The notes under the pieces were generated by a model. The model saw only the letters and a list, made by a program, of their open reading frames with translations. It ran no database searches and was not told where the DNA came from. Shown here one piece after another: positions 11,170 through 21,599 of a stretch of 64,000 nucleotides of DNA. Origin of the DNA: Macrotis lagotis (Eukaryota > Chordata > Mammalia > Peramelemorphia > Peramelidae); contig NC_133666.1 of the NCBI RefSeq assembly GCF_037893015.1, positions 1,331,467-1,395,466 on the forward strand, given 5' to 3'. Every line of letters starts with the position of its first letter. Positions within the stretch are counted from its first letter, which is position 1. A program made the translations under genes and the position numbers.

Positions 11170-11740
11170 GACTTCTGATCCCATCTGACCCCCACAGCCA
11201 CTACTCTCTCAAAAGGTATAAATGATCTCTCATGGGCCAAAACTTTTGGTCTTGTTTCAATCCTCATCTTTCTTGACCCGCTTCCTTCCACTTTACATCT
11301 CCCATCCCAGCCTCCACATACTGTGTGATCTAGAGACGCCTGCTGACTCATTTTCCCATAAGACCCACCATCTCCTGACTCTGGGCGTTTTCTCTAGCTG
11401 TGCCCCATGGCTGGAATGCTCTCCCTCCCAGCAATCTCCATCTTCTAATGTCTCTTTCCTGCCCAGGAAACTCTATCTTCTGGCTTCTCTGGTTTTCTTC
11501 CAACCTCAGCTAACCCCTCCCCCTTTTCCAGGAAGCTTTTCCTGATCCCCTTGAATGGTAGCACCTTCCTTTGAACATTCTATCCTGTTTATCTTCTTTC
11601 TTTACAGGCGTTTGCATGTTGTGACTCCCATTCGTCCACTAGCTCCTTGAAGGAGGGATGGTCTTTTACCTCTCTGTAACCCCAACCCCAATAAGTACAA
11701 CCCTCAGTTTATTGGTCAACTGCCTTTGGACTGGCTGAAT
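11170..11740 (+). repeat. L2 LINE fragment
   Basis: The 3' part of L2 is recognisable: CTGGAATGCTCTCCCTCC, then CAGGAAGCTTTTCCTGAT, then CTAGCTCCTTGAAGGAGG. The copy is old and non-coding. Confidence 0.65.
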
Positions 11741-12124
11741 CTCAAATCGGCCACTTGCAAAACAGCTCATGCTCTTTCCCTGGCATCCCCCCCCCCTTCT
11801 GAAGTTCCCTGTTTTGGGAAGTGGGTGTCATTGTGTGTATCATAGGAAGTGGGTGTCATTCCTGAACCAGCACCAGCTGCCTCCCTCACCTCTGCAAGTC
11901 ATGGCAATCAGCAAGTCTGGTTCCACTGGCGTTAGCTGAAAGAAAGGAGAGACTGCTGGCCTAGTCCTCTCGGGGATTTCCTGCCGGTCACTTCTGCAGT
12001 GTTCAGGGAATGACTACAAACTCTACTTCCCTCTCTGGGCATTGCTGGAGCCCTTGGCTCCTCAGAGGTCAAAAAGGACTTCAAAGACACATGCCTCATC
12101 TTTTTCATATTCTGTTGGATGGAA
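11741..12124. other. No gene seen
   Basis: Includes a short local duplication (GGAAGTGGGTGTCATT occurs near 11817 and 11846). No exon or named repeat found. Confidence 0.4.
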
Positions 12125-12355
12125 ATGGCAGGAAAGATTATTTGGGGGGATTGTTCAGTTGAGTCAGACATGTCTGACTCTGTATCACCATTTGGGGTTT
12201 TCTTGGCAGACACTGGAGGGGCTTTTGCTTCCTTCTGTAGCTCAGGACAAATGGAGACAGAGTGAACTGACTTATCCAAGATCACCCAGCTGGTCAGTAT
12301 CTGGGTCAGATGGGAACTCAAGCCTGAAGCCCTGCTCACTATGGCACTAGCTCCC
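12125..12355 (-). repeat. Mar1-type SINE with the long tail module
   Basis: On the minus strand the 3' module reads CCAAGAAAACCCCAAATGG with a following GTCAGACATG block, as in the classical marsupial Mar1 SINE. The body is diverged. Confidence 0.65.
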
Positions 12356-12439
12356 TTGTCTGCAATTTACTACACTTATTACATATATACCATTGAAAAC
12401 GAGGACTGGGCCCTGATAATCATGTTCATTCTTCATTTC

Positions 12440-12600
12440 CTTTTTTTTTGTAGGTTTTTTTTTTTGCAAGGCAAATGGGGTTAAGTGGCTTGCCCAATGC
12501 CACACAGCTAGGTCATTATTAAGTGTCTGAGACTGGATTTGAACCCAGGTACTCCTGACTACAAGGCCGGTGCTTTATCCCCTGCGCCACTTAGCCGCCC
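12440..12600 (-). repeat. CORE-type SINE with target-site duplication
   Basis: A full-length reverse copy flanked on both sides by CTTCATTTCCTTTT. Confidence 0.92.
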
Positions 12601-12640
12601 CTTCATTTCCTTTTGAAAGAGAAAGTTCTGATAGAACTCT

Positions 12641-12795
12641 ACAACTTTTTTTTTTTTAGATTTTTCAAGGCAATGGGGCTAAGTGGCTTGCCCAAGGCCA
12701 CACAGCTAGGTAATTAGTGTCTGAGGTCAGATTTGAACCCAGGTACTCCTGACTCCAAGGCCAGTGCTCTATTCACTGCACCACCTAGCTGCCCC
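12641..12795 (-). repeat. CORE-type SINE
   Basis: A reverse copy with a short deletion (AATTAGTGTCTGAGG instead of AATTATTAAGTGTCTGAGG). Confidence 0.9.
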
Positions 12796-12799
12796 TTCT

Positions 12800-12955
12800 T
12801 CCTTTTTTTAAATTTTTATTTAAGGCAGTGGGGTTAAGTGACTTGCCCAAAGTCACACAGCTAGGTAATCATGAAGTGTCTGAGGTCAGATTTGAACTCA
12901 GGTCCTCCTGACTCCAGGACTGGCACTCTATCCATCGTGCCACCTAGCTGCCCCG
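12800..12955 (-). repeat. CORE-type SINE
   Basis: A full-length reverse copy lying directly beside the previous one. Confidence 0.9.
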
Positions 12956-12967
12956 TCGTCCTTCATT

Positions 12968-13032
12968 TTCTTTTTCTTTTTTTTTTTTTTTTTTTTAGTT
13001 TTTTGTAAGGCAAACAGGGTTAATGTGGCTTA
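12968..13032 (-). repeat. CORE-type SINE, 3' fragment
   Basis: Only the T-rich tail and GTAAGGCAAACAGGGTTAA remain, and the copy stops at TGTGGCTTAA. Confidence 0.7.
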
Positions 13033-13067
13033 AGTCATTTTTATGTCTCCATTATGTATTCTGTACT

Positions 13068-13219
13068 TTTTTTTTTAGGTTTTTGTAAGGCAAATGGGGT
13101 TAAGTGGCTTGCCTAAGGCCACACAGCTAGGTAATTATTAAGTGTCTGAGGCTGGATTTGAACTCAGGTCCTCCTGACTCCAGGGCTGGTGCTCTATCCA
13201 CTGCATCACTTAGCCGCCC
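13068..13219 (-). repeat. CORE-type SINE
   Basis: A full-length reverse copy abutting the RTE-tailed SINE at 13220. Confidence 0.9.
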
Positions 13220-13525
13220 ACGTCCTTCATTTTCAAAGAAGACCACAACATCAGGGAGGTGATGCCAGGACAAGTATGTGAATTGCATTGGAGTGAGGGG
13301 GGCTGTCACCAGCTTCACTTTCTCCTCCAGAGCCCGGTAGGCCTGGTGGTCAGATAGGAATTAGGTCAACTGGAGACAACCCTGGATATGAGTCAATCAG
13401 GATGAAGTGACTTGTCCAAGATCACTCAGCTAGGAAGTGTAAGTGCCCCAGGCCAAATTCAAGCTTGCTTCCTCCTGACTCCAAGGGCAATGCTCTATCC
13501 ACTGTGCCACCTGGCTGCCCTTCTT
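13220..13525 (-). repeat. Longer SINE with an RTE-like tail
   Basis: Same architecture as 456-755: a CCTTCATTTTCAAAGAAG end, a CTTTCTCCTCCAGAGCCC block, then CORE and tRNA-like parts. Confidence 0.75.
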
Positions 13526-14582
13526 GGGCCCTGATATTGAGGATATGCTACCTTCTCCTTCAGTCCTTCTGCCCTGCATCCACGCAAGTCATCCCCACTG
13601 GCTTTAGTCCTAATAAAAGGGACAGGAGGCTCCTCCTTTCACATAGTTTGGCCCCTGCTGCCCTCCCCCCACTATGGCATCCTAGGGATTTGTTCTCCCC
13701 AAGGGGAGCAGGGCAGAAAGCTCCTGGTATGGGATGGCCATCCCTCCCCACCCCCATACACAAGATGCACAGTAGGAGTTGAACCAATGACTTAAACCCA
13801 TTCAGTTCATCCCCCAAAGGCCCAGGGCCTTATTGGCTGGAACCAAAACAAAGATCTGGGAGCATGTGCTGTGCCTCCATTGCCCAAGTTTGGATTTAAC
13901 ATTTAAGTATTCTATTTGTCCAATGAGGGAATGCTATCCCCTCCCTGGACCAATAACTTGGTGGGGGCCTCTGCCCCCAACTCCCTACTGCTCTTGTACC
14001 TCTAAGAATGACCACTGAGGAAAGCACAGTGTTTTGGAGGTATTGTCACACCTTCTTCCCAGTTCCCCAGCTACTGATAATTCTTCTTAATGGGAGCCTC
14101 CCCATGACAAGAGCCCACAATCACCTGCGCTAAACACCTCTTGGGTCCCAGAGCTTCTGGACAAGTTCATGGTGAGCAGCACACCCACTCTTTCAGGCTA
14201 GATGTCCCAACCATCCTTAGTACAGGTGAGGGTCCCCCGTGGCCCTGCCTTGCCACCTGGGGCCACCACCCAACAGCCAGATGTTGGCATGGCAAAGTGC
14301 TCTAGGATTGCTACTCCCCTGGTCAGCAGCCCACCTCAGGACCACCTCTTTCTCCCCTGTAGCCACTTTCACCTCTCACCTCGGACGTTTCGGGCCTGGG
14401 TACTAATCAGTTTCCTGAGCTGAAAAACAGGAGGTCTGGGGCCTGTGTGGCCTCTGACAGCCCTTTCAGCATTCCTCTCAGGCCAGCAGCCATCCTTCAG
14501 GACTGGCTGGGCCTCTCACCCATTTGGGCATCAAGGAAAAACTGTCTCACTCTAGCCTTGGGATCCATTGCTCCATTTCTCA
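13526..14582. other. No gene or repeat recognised
   Basis: C-rich, SINE-free sequence with short frames only. No exon with matching splice phases was found. Confidence 0.4.
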
Positions 14583-14990
14583 TGCTTTCATATACACACA
14601 TATGTTCACATGTATGCACAATGCTCCCATGGACACATCCACACACATTCATAACTGCTACACACTCACCCACATGCACACACCCACACTCATATCCACA
14701 TTGACAAATGCAGATTCACACACATAACTCAGACATGTAACACTCACATCATTCCCACAATCACTTATTCCTCCACACATGGACACACATTCATGCCTAT
14801 TCACATGCATCCATACATAGACACACATGCAAACTCATCATCCACACACATGTCCTCATCCATCCTCATCCATCCTCATCCACATTCATATTGACATTAA
14901 CAAATGCATTCATACGTACATAGGTGCACATAGCAACATTCTTCCCCATCTTCCATCACACACACACATACACACACACACGCACATGCT
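14583..14990. repeat. CA-rich degenerate simple-sequence tract
   Basis: A 400-bp run of CACACA, ACACTCA, CATCCACA and similar units, including three copies of CATCCTCATC near 14850-14880. It is a broken-up CA microsatellite or minisatellite. Confidence 0.85.
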
Positions 14991-15552
14991 AAAAAATAAC
15001 AGGGAAACCATGAGATGCAGGCATCTGCTTTTCCCTTTTTCTTCCACAGACCTTGGTAGAACCTTCTTGGGAGCCATTAGGGTGCCACGACCCCTTGGGA
15101 TGCTGGGTCCTGGCCAAACCGAGGCTGCAGCCAATCTTCAGCTAGGAATAGCCTGTTTACTGGGGGGTCAGTAGTAGAAGAGGACCATGACTAGCAGTCC
15201 CCAGCCCTTTCTCCCCATTCCCACCCCTCCATGCCCGGAGACCCAGACAGAGGAAAGGAAGAAGAGGCCGGGATCCGGCAGCTGTCACAAATCCTAGAAG
15301 ATGGTGGGAGAGAAGGAAAGAACTCTGTCGCCCAAACTTCCTCTTCTTCCCCCTTTGCTCTGGTCCCTGACCCCTGAAAAGGTCCTGCCATGTGACCCCT
15401 GGTAAGGGAAGTGGTTCAGACGTGGTCTGCCATGGATGAAGGCCCGGCTCCCTTCCTGACTCAGCTCCTCTGTAACCTACTGTGGGAGGGCTCGCCAGTC
15501 CCTTCCCCCCTCCCCTCCTTGCACCCTTAACTACTAGTATGTGAGCGCCCAT
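14991..15552. other. No gene recognised
   Basis: GC-rich, SINE-free sequence with overlapping short frames on both strands that look like chance. No homology was recognised. Confidence 0.4.
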
Positions 15553-15690
15553 CTCCTGGGCATCTAACTTCTGTGGTCCTGATTCTTTCCATGTTATATA
15601 CCATGCTAGGATGGCAGCTCCTCCAGGGCAAGGGGCTGCTTTTGCCTTATTTGGTAGGCCTAGATCTTAGCACAATGCCCATCAATAAAC
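15553..15690 (+). repeat. L2 LINE 3' end
   Basis: The end of L2 is recognisable: GGCAGCTCCTCCAGGGCAAG, then GGGGCTGCTTTTGCC, then CTTAGCACAATGCCCATC. Confidence 0.65.
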
Positions 15691-16310
15691 AATTAAGCAC
15701 CTCCTATGTGCCAGCTGGGGCAGTTAGGTGGCCTGGAGTCAAGAAGAGCCCCATCATTCTGAGTTTCAATCCGGCCTCAGACACTTCCAAACTGTGGAAC
15801 CCTGAGCAAGTTACTTTACCCTGCTGGCCTCAGTTTCCTCATCCGTGCAACAAGTTGAAGAAGTAAATTGTAAATCACTCCCATGTCTCTGCCAAGAAAA
15901 TTCCAAATGGGGTCACAAAGAGTGAGAGCTGACTGAGAAAGACATTCCAGAGACTCTACTAAGAGTTGCGGAGAGAAAAGAAAGGCCAATAGTAGCCCCT
16001 TGCCTCAAAGAGCTCACAATCTAATAGGGAGAGCCAGCACAAAAAGAGCCATGGACAAACCAGTTCAACAACAGGAGGAAGGCCCTAAGATTAAAGGCTC
16101 CCAAGAAGCCAGGAACAAAGGTGAGGAGGTGAGAAGACAGAGGTCCTGATGTGGGGGACAGAGCCAAAGAAAATGTCCAGGAATGACACATGGAGGTTCT
16201 TGCTGGTGGAATGGTCAGCTGGCCAGGATCCCTGGATGAAACAGTACCAATTGGGGAGTAGGGTGAAAGAAGCCTGGGAAGGAGGAGAGGGCTGGGCATG
16301 ACAATAGTGA
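15691..16310 (+). repeat. Diverged long interspersed repeat, split by a SINE
   Basis: The phrases AAGCACCTCCTATGTGCCAG, GAGCTCACAATCTAATAGGG and GGACAGAGCCAAAGAAAATG recur in the same order in related copies elsewhere in the window (24355, 28846). I know the family from marsupial sequence but cannot name it with certainty. Confidence 0.6.
15714..15945 (+). repeat. Mar1-type SINE inside the older repeat
   Basis: The head GGGGCAGTTAGGTGG is followed by a CTCAGTTTCCTCATC part and the Mar1 tail phrase CCAAGAAAATTCCAAATGG. Confidence 0.75.
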
Positions 16311-16334
16311 CTTTCTTAAAAATTTCATTTATTT

Positions 16335-16492
16335 GGGGCAGCTAGATGGCACAGTGGATAGAGCAGTGGCCCTGGAGTCAGGAGGACCTGAGTTCAAATT
16401 CTGCCTCAGACACTTCCTAATGACTTACCTGCGTGACCTTGGGCAAGTCACTTAACCCCATTGCCTTGCCAAAAAGACAAACAAAAAAAAGC
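16335..16492 (+). repeat. CORE-type SINE
   Basis: A full-length copy with head GGGGCAGCTAGATGGC and an A-rich tail. Confidence 0.9.
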
Positions 16493-16499
16493 GAAAGTA

Positions 16500-16760
16500 G
16501 ATAACGGGCTAGCACTCACACTTCCCAACTCCTAGTTATTTAAATCTGATTTTATTTATGTGAGAAGTGTTTTGTAATTGTTTTCAAAAAGTTTCTGAAT
16601 CTGCCTTGGCAGGTAGACTCCCAGGTATTTTATATTGACTGAAGTGACTTTGAATGGGATTTCTCTTTCTAGCTCTTTCTGCTGCATCTTGCTGGTCATA
16701 TTTAGAAATGTTGAGGATTTTGAGGGTTTGTTGACACTTTATGAAGTTTACTCCCCAACT
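16500..16760 (-). mobile_element. L1 ORF2 fragment
   Basis: On the minus strand the translation contains REIPFKVTSVNIKYLGVYLP, which matches the L1 ORF2 segment seen at 2030-2075. It is a short internal fragment. Confidence 0.75.
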
Positions 16761-17349
16761 CTTAAATCAAGGAATGTTGGCCTAATGGGATAGAATCCCA
16801 GCCTCAGAGTCCAAAAGCCACGGTTCATATTCTATCTCAGATACTTCCCACCTGGAGATGAGGTGTCTGATTAGGAGAGGCCTCCAGAAGGATAGGATGG
16901 GAGCTGATGGGAGGGAGAAGGAGAGGTGATGCATGGGTAAGAAGAAAAGAGCTCATAGCTGGGGAGCGATTAAAGACTAGGAGGGGGACGATTGTTAAAG
17001 GTGAGGGGCAATCTGCTGGAAAATCTAGGAGAAGATGGAGACAGAATGGAAGAAGATGGAGGAAGATGGTATGGAGGGGTTTTGCAATGTTGAAGAGGGA
17101 AGAAGAGAGATCATGGCCAATGGTAGCCTTGTAGCAGAGGCCTGAGGAGGGAAGAGACTGTCATTGCCCCAGAAGGCAGTAGTGGAGAGGGAGGGAAGAA
17201 TAAACTGATTGCGTGGCAAGGGCCGAGGTAAGATTCACCAACCCCCAGCTGGTAGGGACCCACGACCCTCCAGCAGGAGGAAGCCAGGACTGGAGTCTGG
17301 CCAGGCCCCAATCTCTGGCTCCTACTGAACAGGGACAAAGGAATTGAGG
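16761..17349. other. No gene seen
   Basis: Purine-rich on the plus strand (16850-17210, many GGAGAAG runs). It lies just beyond the DNASE1L1 poly(A) signal and contains no recognised exon. Confidence 0.4.
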
Positions 17350-17933
17350 TCAGCGCCGCCCTGATGAGCCTGTTTATTTAGTCCCAATGACTTCAGACAT
17401 GCAGCATCCTCAAGAGCTCCCTCCTTGTGCCTTACCCAAAGCTTTCAGCTACCCACAGGATGTGGGAGGCCCCCATCCAATTCCCAGTAGAAAAGCTGAG
17501 GCCAGGAGGGGTGGGCAATTCTCAGAGCAGGTGCCTCTACTCCCAAAGGAAGAGATCTAGGAGGGTGAGATGTGATTGGATCCTATGCTTTTCACCAACT
17601 CATGGAGGTGTAAGCCAGACCCGCATGCCATCATCATGGTCTCTTGGATGAGATGATGACCCAAAAGGTCAGGATAGGAAAGGGGCCTTGTCCCAGAGCC
17701 ACCTCCTTCCTTGACCTCCAAGTCACAGGAGCAGACCTGAAGAAATATATTGGGGGAATGGCGAAGGGCACAAGGGAGGTGAGAAGAAGGGCAACAAGGA
17801 TCTGGGACCTGGTTCTGATGGAGTCAAGGAAAAAGGCACTTTGGATTCCAGCTAGTGGGGCTCTGGAGAAGGGACTGGAGGAGGGACAGAGGGCCCTAAG
17901 GGGAAGAAGGCGGTCTTTCAAAGGACCACATTT
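17350..17933 (-). other. DNASE1L1: DNASE1L1 3' untranslated region
   Basis: The stretch runs from the stop codon at 17934-17936 to just past the first canonical poly(A) signal. It contains no repeat. The exact cleavage point is inferred. Confidence 0.65.
17373..17378 (-). terminator. Poly(A) signal of DNASE1L1
   Basis: TTTATT on the plus strand is AATAAA on the minus strand, about 560 bp after the stop codon. Confidence 0.6.
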
Positions 17934-18059
17934 TCATGTGATGTCCAGCCCAGTGAGCAGCAGCAACAGCAGCATCGCAATGGGGATGTAGGCCAAGGGC
18001 CAACCCGGAGCCCTATTCAGCTCTATCTCCACAGGGTAGTGGTCACTGATGTTCAGAGC
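17934..18059 (-). CDS. DNASE1L1: DNASE1L1 coding exon 8 and stop
   Basis: Codes ALNISDHYPVEIELNR and the hydrophobic tail ending LLLTGLDIT, then TGA. H267 is the last catalytic histidine. Confidence 0.95.
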   Translation of the reverse strand, partial: ALNISDHYPVEIELNRAPGWPLAYIPIAMLLLLLLTGLDIT

Positions 18060-20252
18060 CTGTGGACAGGGAAGTGATTTGGAGGTCATGCCCCATTCTG
18101 ACTGAAAAGCTAGATGGCAGTAAGGATTTCTGGACCTAGTCTTGAGCGGGTCTCTGGTGCCCATTGTCAGCAGGCTCCCTATGTCCTCCCTTCACAACCA
18201 TCCCTGCCTGAAGTCACTGCCCCATGATCCCCCTCAAAGCCTCCTGTCTCTTTTCTCCAATCCTATTTTCCCCAGTTTGGCCCTGACTCCTACCTTGGCC
18301 TCAGGCAACTGGAAGCATTCAGGGAATTTGAAGACACCAGCTCTTTTCACCAGACCTTGGCAACGTTCTCCATGAACCACGATTCTGGTGGGAGAGAGTG
18401 TAAGCGGGGACTGACAGTTGCCCCAGTGCTAAACCCTGACTGGTCTCCCCCAGCGACCTGATCCAGGCATAAGGACTGACCGGTCATAGGCGCAGTGTGT
18501 GCTATCCCTCACGGTGGTGTCCTCACCATCACGGATCTTCCAGTCGAAACCTGGCTTGGTCCTTAGCAGCAGCTCCAGTTGACGCTTTTTGGACAGTGAC
18601 GAGCAGTCTGCGTTGAAGTCCCCGAGTAGTATCATGTCCTGGGGGCAGGAGGAGAGCTGGGGTCAGGCCTGAGGATCCCATCCTAATACTTTTCCCAAAT
18701 TTGCCCACTGAACCCCTCCTCCATCCCCTCCCAGACTGCCAAGTCGCCACCACCTCACTCTGCCAGTGCTGGGAGACATTGAGGAAGACCACATACAGAG
18801 CATCCAGCTCAGTCGCCACATCCTTGGGGGTAGTGTGCAATGGCACCAGGGCCAGCTTGGGAAGCACTAGAGAGATGAGGAAGGCAAAGTGAGGACCATC
18901 CATCCTCAAATCCTCCCTTTTGTCCCTCTCATCTTTGGGTTCCCTCATTCACTGTCTCTTAGCTGGCATTCCACATCGACTTTCCCAAACCACTCCAGCC
19001 TCTTTCGGGTGTCCCTTTGACATCACCCATGGCCTACAGCCAGGCTCAACTCCTACCTTTGCTAGGCAAGCTGAATTGGGCCACAAATGGTTCTCGGGCA
19101 AACTCATCTTTCTCATCATTGTACATGTAGGAATCGAGGACCTTGGTCTTTTTTGATCTGTAAGGGACAGAGGATGGCAAAAGTGAGGAAAGTATAATTG
19201 AGGACTACCCAGAAGACACAGCTTCCCTTTCTGATGGAGTCTGCCTGAATGTGCTCTGAACCCTAGAGGGCTCCTCTTTGGAAGGTGCAGACCTCCACCG
19301 TTTGGCAGAAAAACAAGAGCCGGAAAGAATCTGCACTTTGGAGAGCAATGGGTGATCACTGACATCATGGACAGGGGCTTAGCAAGCAGCCTCACTCACT
19401 AAGGAGCAACCAAGACTCACAGCTTGGCATGTCCAAGGGTCTTGGTCTCCTTCCATCCCAAGGTGAACTCCTAAAGTTCTTCTAGTCATAGGCTTTGTGT
19501 CAGAAGAAAGGATAACTCAATTTGTTTGATCTAAGAAGGCCTCCTGGGAACATGAGGACCCAGATGTTGCACTCACCGGTATATGTAAACGTATTTCTCC
19601 ATGTAGGTGCTGCGTCCCAGCAGAGGACTGCACAGGGATTCATAGGGGCCTGAGTCATCAAACCTGGTGAGGAAGGGCAGGCTCTAAGTTGCCTGTCCCC
19701 AAAGGTTCCCAAACCCCTTCCCTGCTGCCTCCATACCTGTTGAGGTCTCTGAGCAGCAAAGGAATGGCATCACCTGAGGTGTCCACCACCTCCTGCAACA
19801 CTGTGATATCACACCGAGCCAAGATCTGTTGGGGACAGCAATGGTCACTGCCTGTTGGCATCGAGGAGGCCACACCATCCTCGGCCTTCACTGCAATTCA
19901 AAACTGGGACAGTTATGAGTCACCTTCACCCAGGGTCCCAGATTCTGGCCATACCTGCATAGCATGTCAGAAAGGAATGGGATCTTAGGAAATAGCCCAT
20001 CGCTTGACAGGGGGAGAAACTAAGGCTAGAGAAATTAGGGGTGAAGTGTGACTAGAAGTGAGGTGACCTGAGAGTCACCTGACTGGGCTCAGCCACTTTT
20101 GTGGTGCTCACCCTAACCAGAATGTCCATGATGTGGACCTTGGCCACTTTGGCAACGGTCAGCCGCTGGGCATTGAAGGCACAGATTCGGAAGGCACCAG
20201 TCACCCCTGCCAGGAGCAGGAGAAAGAGCATCATGGGGGTCAGGCTGGGCAT
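17934..20252 (-). CDS. DNASE1L1: DNASE1L1, deoxyribonuclease I-like 1 (DNase X)
   Basis: An endonuclease of the DNase I family that cuts DNA in a divalent-cation-dependent way; the human protein is a GPI-anchored surface and secretory-pathway enzyme. Eight coding exons with GT-AG introns and matching phases give 301 residues (human 302). Residues 1-20 are a signal peptide, followed by FRICAFNAQR. Family catalytic and metal residues are in place: E59 in VLQEVVD, H150 in VPLHTTP, D184 and N186 in LLGDFNADC, D229 in CAYDR and D266-H267 in SDHYPVE. The tail after residue 280 is hydrophobic, as needed for GPI attachment. The start follows a CTTCAG acceptor 9 bp upstream, so at least one 5' non-coding exon lies further right. 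No stop or frameshift is seen. Confidence 0.96.
18294..18384 (-). CDS. DNASE1L1: DNASE1L1 coding exon 7
   Basis: Codes IVVHGERCQG to FQLPEAK after acceptor CACCAG. Donor AAG|GTAGGA, phase 0. Confidence 0.95.
18481..18638 (-). CDS. DNASE1L1: DNASE1L1 coding exon 6
   Basis: The largest coding exon. It starts DMILLGDFNADC (metal and substrate residues D184 and N186) and ends STHCAYDR. Acceptor CCCCAG, donor CG|GTCAGT. Confidence 0.96.
18754..18866 (-). CDS. DNASE1L1: DNASE1L1 coding exon 5
   Basis: Codes LPKLALVPLHTTP through VSQHWQSE and carries catalytic H150. The donor GAG|GTGGTG is weaker than the others but is the only one that joins exon 6 in frame with the conserved QS-E/K-D order. Confidence 0.92.
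19057..19157 (-). CDS. DNASE1L1: DNASE1L1 coding exon 4
   Basis: Codes SKKTKVLDSYMYNDEKDEF and on to FSLPSK. Acceptor TTACAG and donor AAAG|GTAGGA, ending in phase 1. Confidence 0.95.
19577..19663 (-). CDS. DNASE1L1: DNASE1L1 coding exon 3
   Basis: Codes FDDSGPYESL through MEKYVYIYR after acceptor CACCAG. Donor is CG|GTGAGT. Confidence 0.95.
19737..19825 (-). CDS. DNASE1L1: DNASE1L1 coding exon 2
   Basis: Starts ILARCDITVLQEVVD after acceptor CAACAG and contains catalytic E59. It ends in phase 2 at AACAG|GTATGG. Confidence 0.95.
20112..20252 (-). CDS. DNASE1L1: DNASE1L1 coding exon 1
   Basis: Codes residues 1-47, from MPSLTPMM to MDILVR, and includes the signal peptide. It ends in phase 0 at donor AGG|GTGAGC. 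The exon extends 9 bp upstream of the ATG to acceptor CTTCAG at 20262. Confidence 0.95.
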
Positions 20253-20396
20253 GGCTGCTTCCTGAAGAGGGAAGAGACAGGCATGAGCACCTATGGAACA
20301 GAGTCCAGATGATTCCCAAATGACTCCAACCCAGTAGTCCACTTTGGAAAAAGCACCCCAGCATCTTCAGAGCAATGGACATCAGAGGCAATATTG

Positions 20397-20562
20397 TTTT
20401 TTTGTTTGTTTGTTTGTTTAGGTTTTTGCAAGGCAAATGGGGTTAAGTGGCTTGCCCAAGGCCACACAGCTAGGTCATTATTAAGTGTCTGAGCCCGGAT
20501 TTGAACCCAGGTACTCCTGACTCCAGGGCTGGTGCTCTATCCACTGTGCCACCTAGCCGCCC
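20397..20562 (-). repeat. CORE-type SINE with target-site duplication
   Basis: Lies just upstream of DNASE1L1 coding exon 1. GGCAATATTGTT flanks it on both sides and the tail is (TTTG)n. Confidence 0.93.
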
Positions 20563-20741
20563 TGGCAATATTGTTCAAGGAGAAAAAATGTCAGGCCCTG
20601 GGAGAGTCACAGATGGGACAGCAACACTGTCACTGGCAGGTTGGGCAAGTCTCAATGACTGGCATGGGGGGAGGGGGGAGGGGTCAAGGTGGATGGCCAA
20701 CCTAGGAATCCTGGCTCATCTTGAGCTTTCAACTTTCTTCC

Positions 20742-20905
20742 TGGGGCACAGTGGGTCTAAGGTCAGATTTGGAGGCAGGAAGATTTGGGTGCCAATAAGC
20801 TAGGTCATCCTCAGCTCTTAACTAGTCTGGGTCTCAATTTCAGCATCTGTAAAATTATCTATGGTACCTACCTCACTGGATTGTTGTAGGGCTGTAGCAA
20901 GTTAG
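20742..20905 (+). repeat. MIR (therian-wide CORE-SINE)
   Basis: The phrases TTTCAGCATCTGTAAAATTA and GGTACCTACCTCACTGGATT are in MIR order. Confidence 0.7.
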
Positions 20906-20912
20906 TCAGTGG

Positions 20913-21048
20913 CTAGAGCACAGTGGCTAGAGCACAGGCCCTGGAGTCAGGAGGACCTGAGTTCAAATGCCGCCTCAGACACTTAAGAATTGCCGAGCTG
21001 TGTAGCCTTGGGCAAGTCACTTACTCCATTGCCTTAATAAAAAAAAAA
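20913..21048 (+). repeat. CORE-type SINE
   Basis: The head is partly replaced by a short local duplication (GTGGCTAGAGCACA), and the CORE and tail are normal. Confidence 0.85.
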
Positions 21049-21137
21049 GTTATTCAGAGAGGTGTTTAGTAAACTAAAAAGGATCTGGACTGGATCTCTG
21101 CAGAAGAAACACCTATACTAAACATTAGCTTTAAATC

Positions 21138-21285
21138 AGGGGTGGCTAGGTGGCGCAGTGGATAGAGCGCCGGCTCTGGAGTTAGGAGTCCCTGAATTCA
21201 AATCCGGGCTCAGACACTTAATAATGACCTAGCTGTGTGGCCTTGGGCAAGCCACTGAAGCCCACTGACTTGCCAAAGACAATAT
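21138..21285 (+). repeat. CORE-type SINE
   Basis: Head GGGGTGGCTAGGTGGCGC with a shortened tail (CTTGCCAAAGAC). Confidence 0.88.
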
Positions 21286-21599
21286 GGATGAGTAATGTTA
21301 TTACTATTATTATTGCCTGACTCAGCATGTCTTTCTCTCTGTCTCTCTCCTGCTCTCTGTCTCTGGATCTCTCTCTTGAGGAGTCTGAGGGGAGTTTGGG
21401 GGCACCCCCCCCCCCGCAGCCCCAAGTGGCATTCTCTCCATTTCCATCCATTTCCACAGGGTCAGAGGGACTGGATTAGGGTGGGGAGGAACCTCCCTCC
21501 CATTAGAGACCAAGAAGAGGTTAGCTGGCCGGCCCAGGATCACGGAGCCAAACTCACACCCAGACCTTTGGACCTCAAGGATGGCCGTGGAGTCATGTG

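Noticed and set aside
1-17300. RPL10 (human neighbour of DNASE1L1)
   Set aside because: No exon matching the highly conserved ribosomal protein was found on either strand.
18949-19395. A 148-codon minus-strand frame overlapping DNASE1L1 exon 4
   Set aside because: It reads the exon in the wrong frame. The spliced frame matching DNase X is clear.
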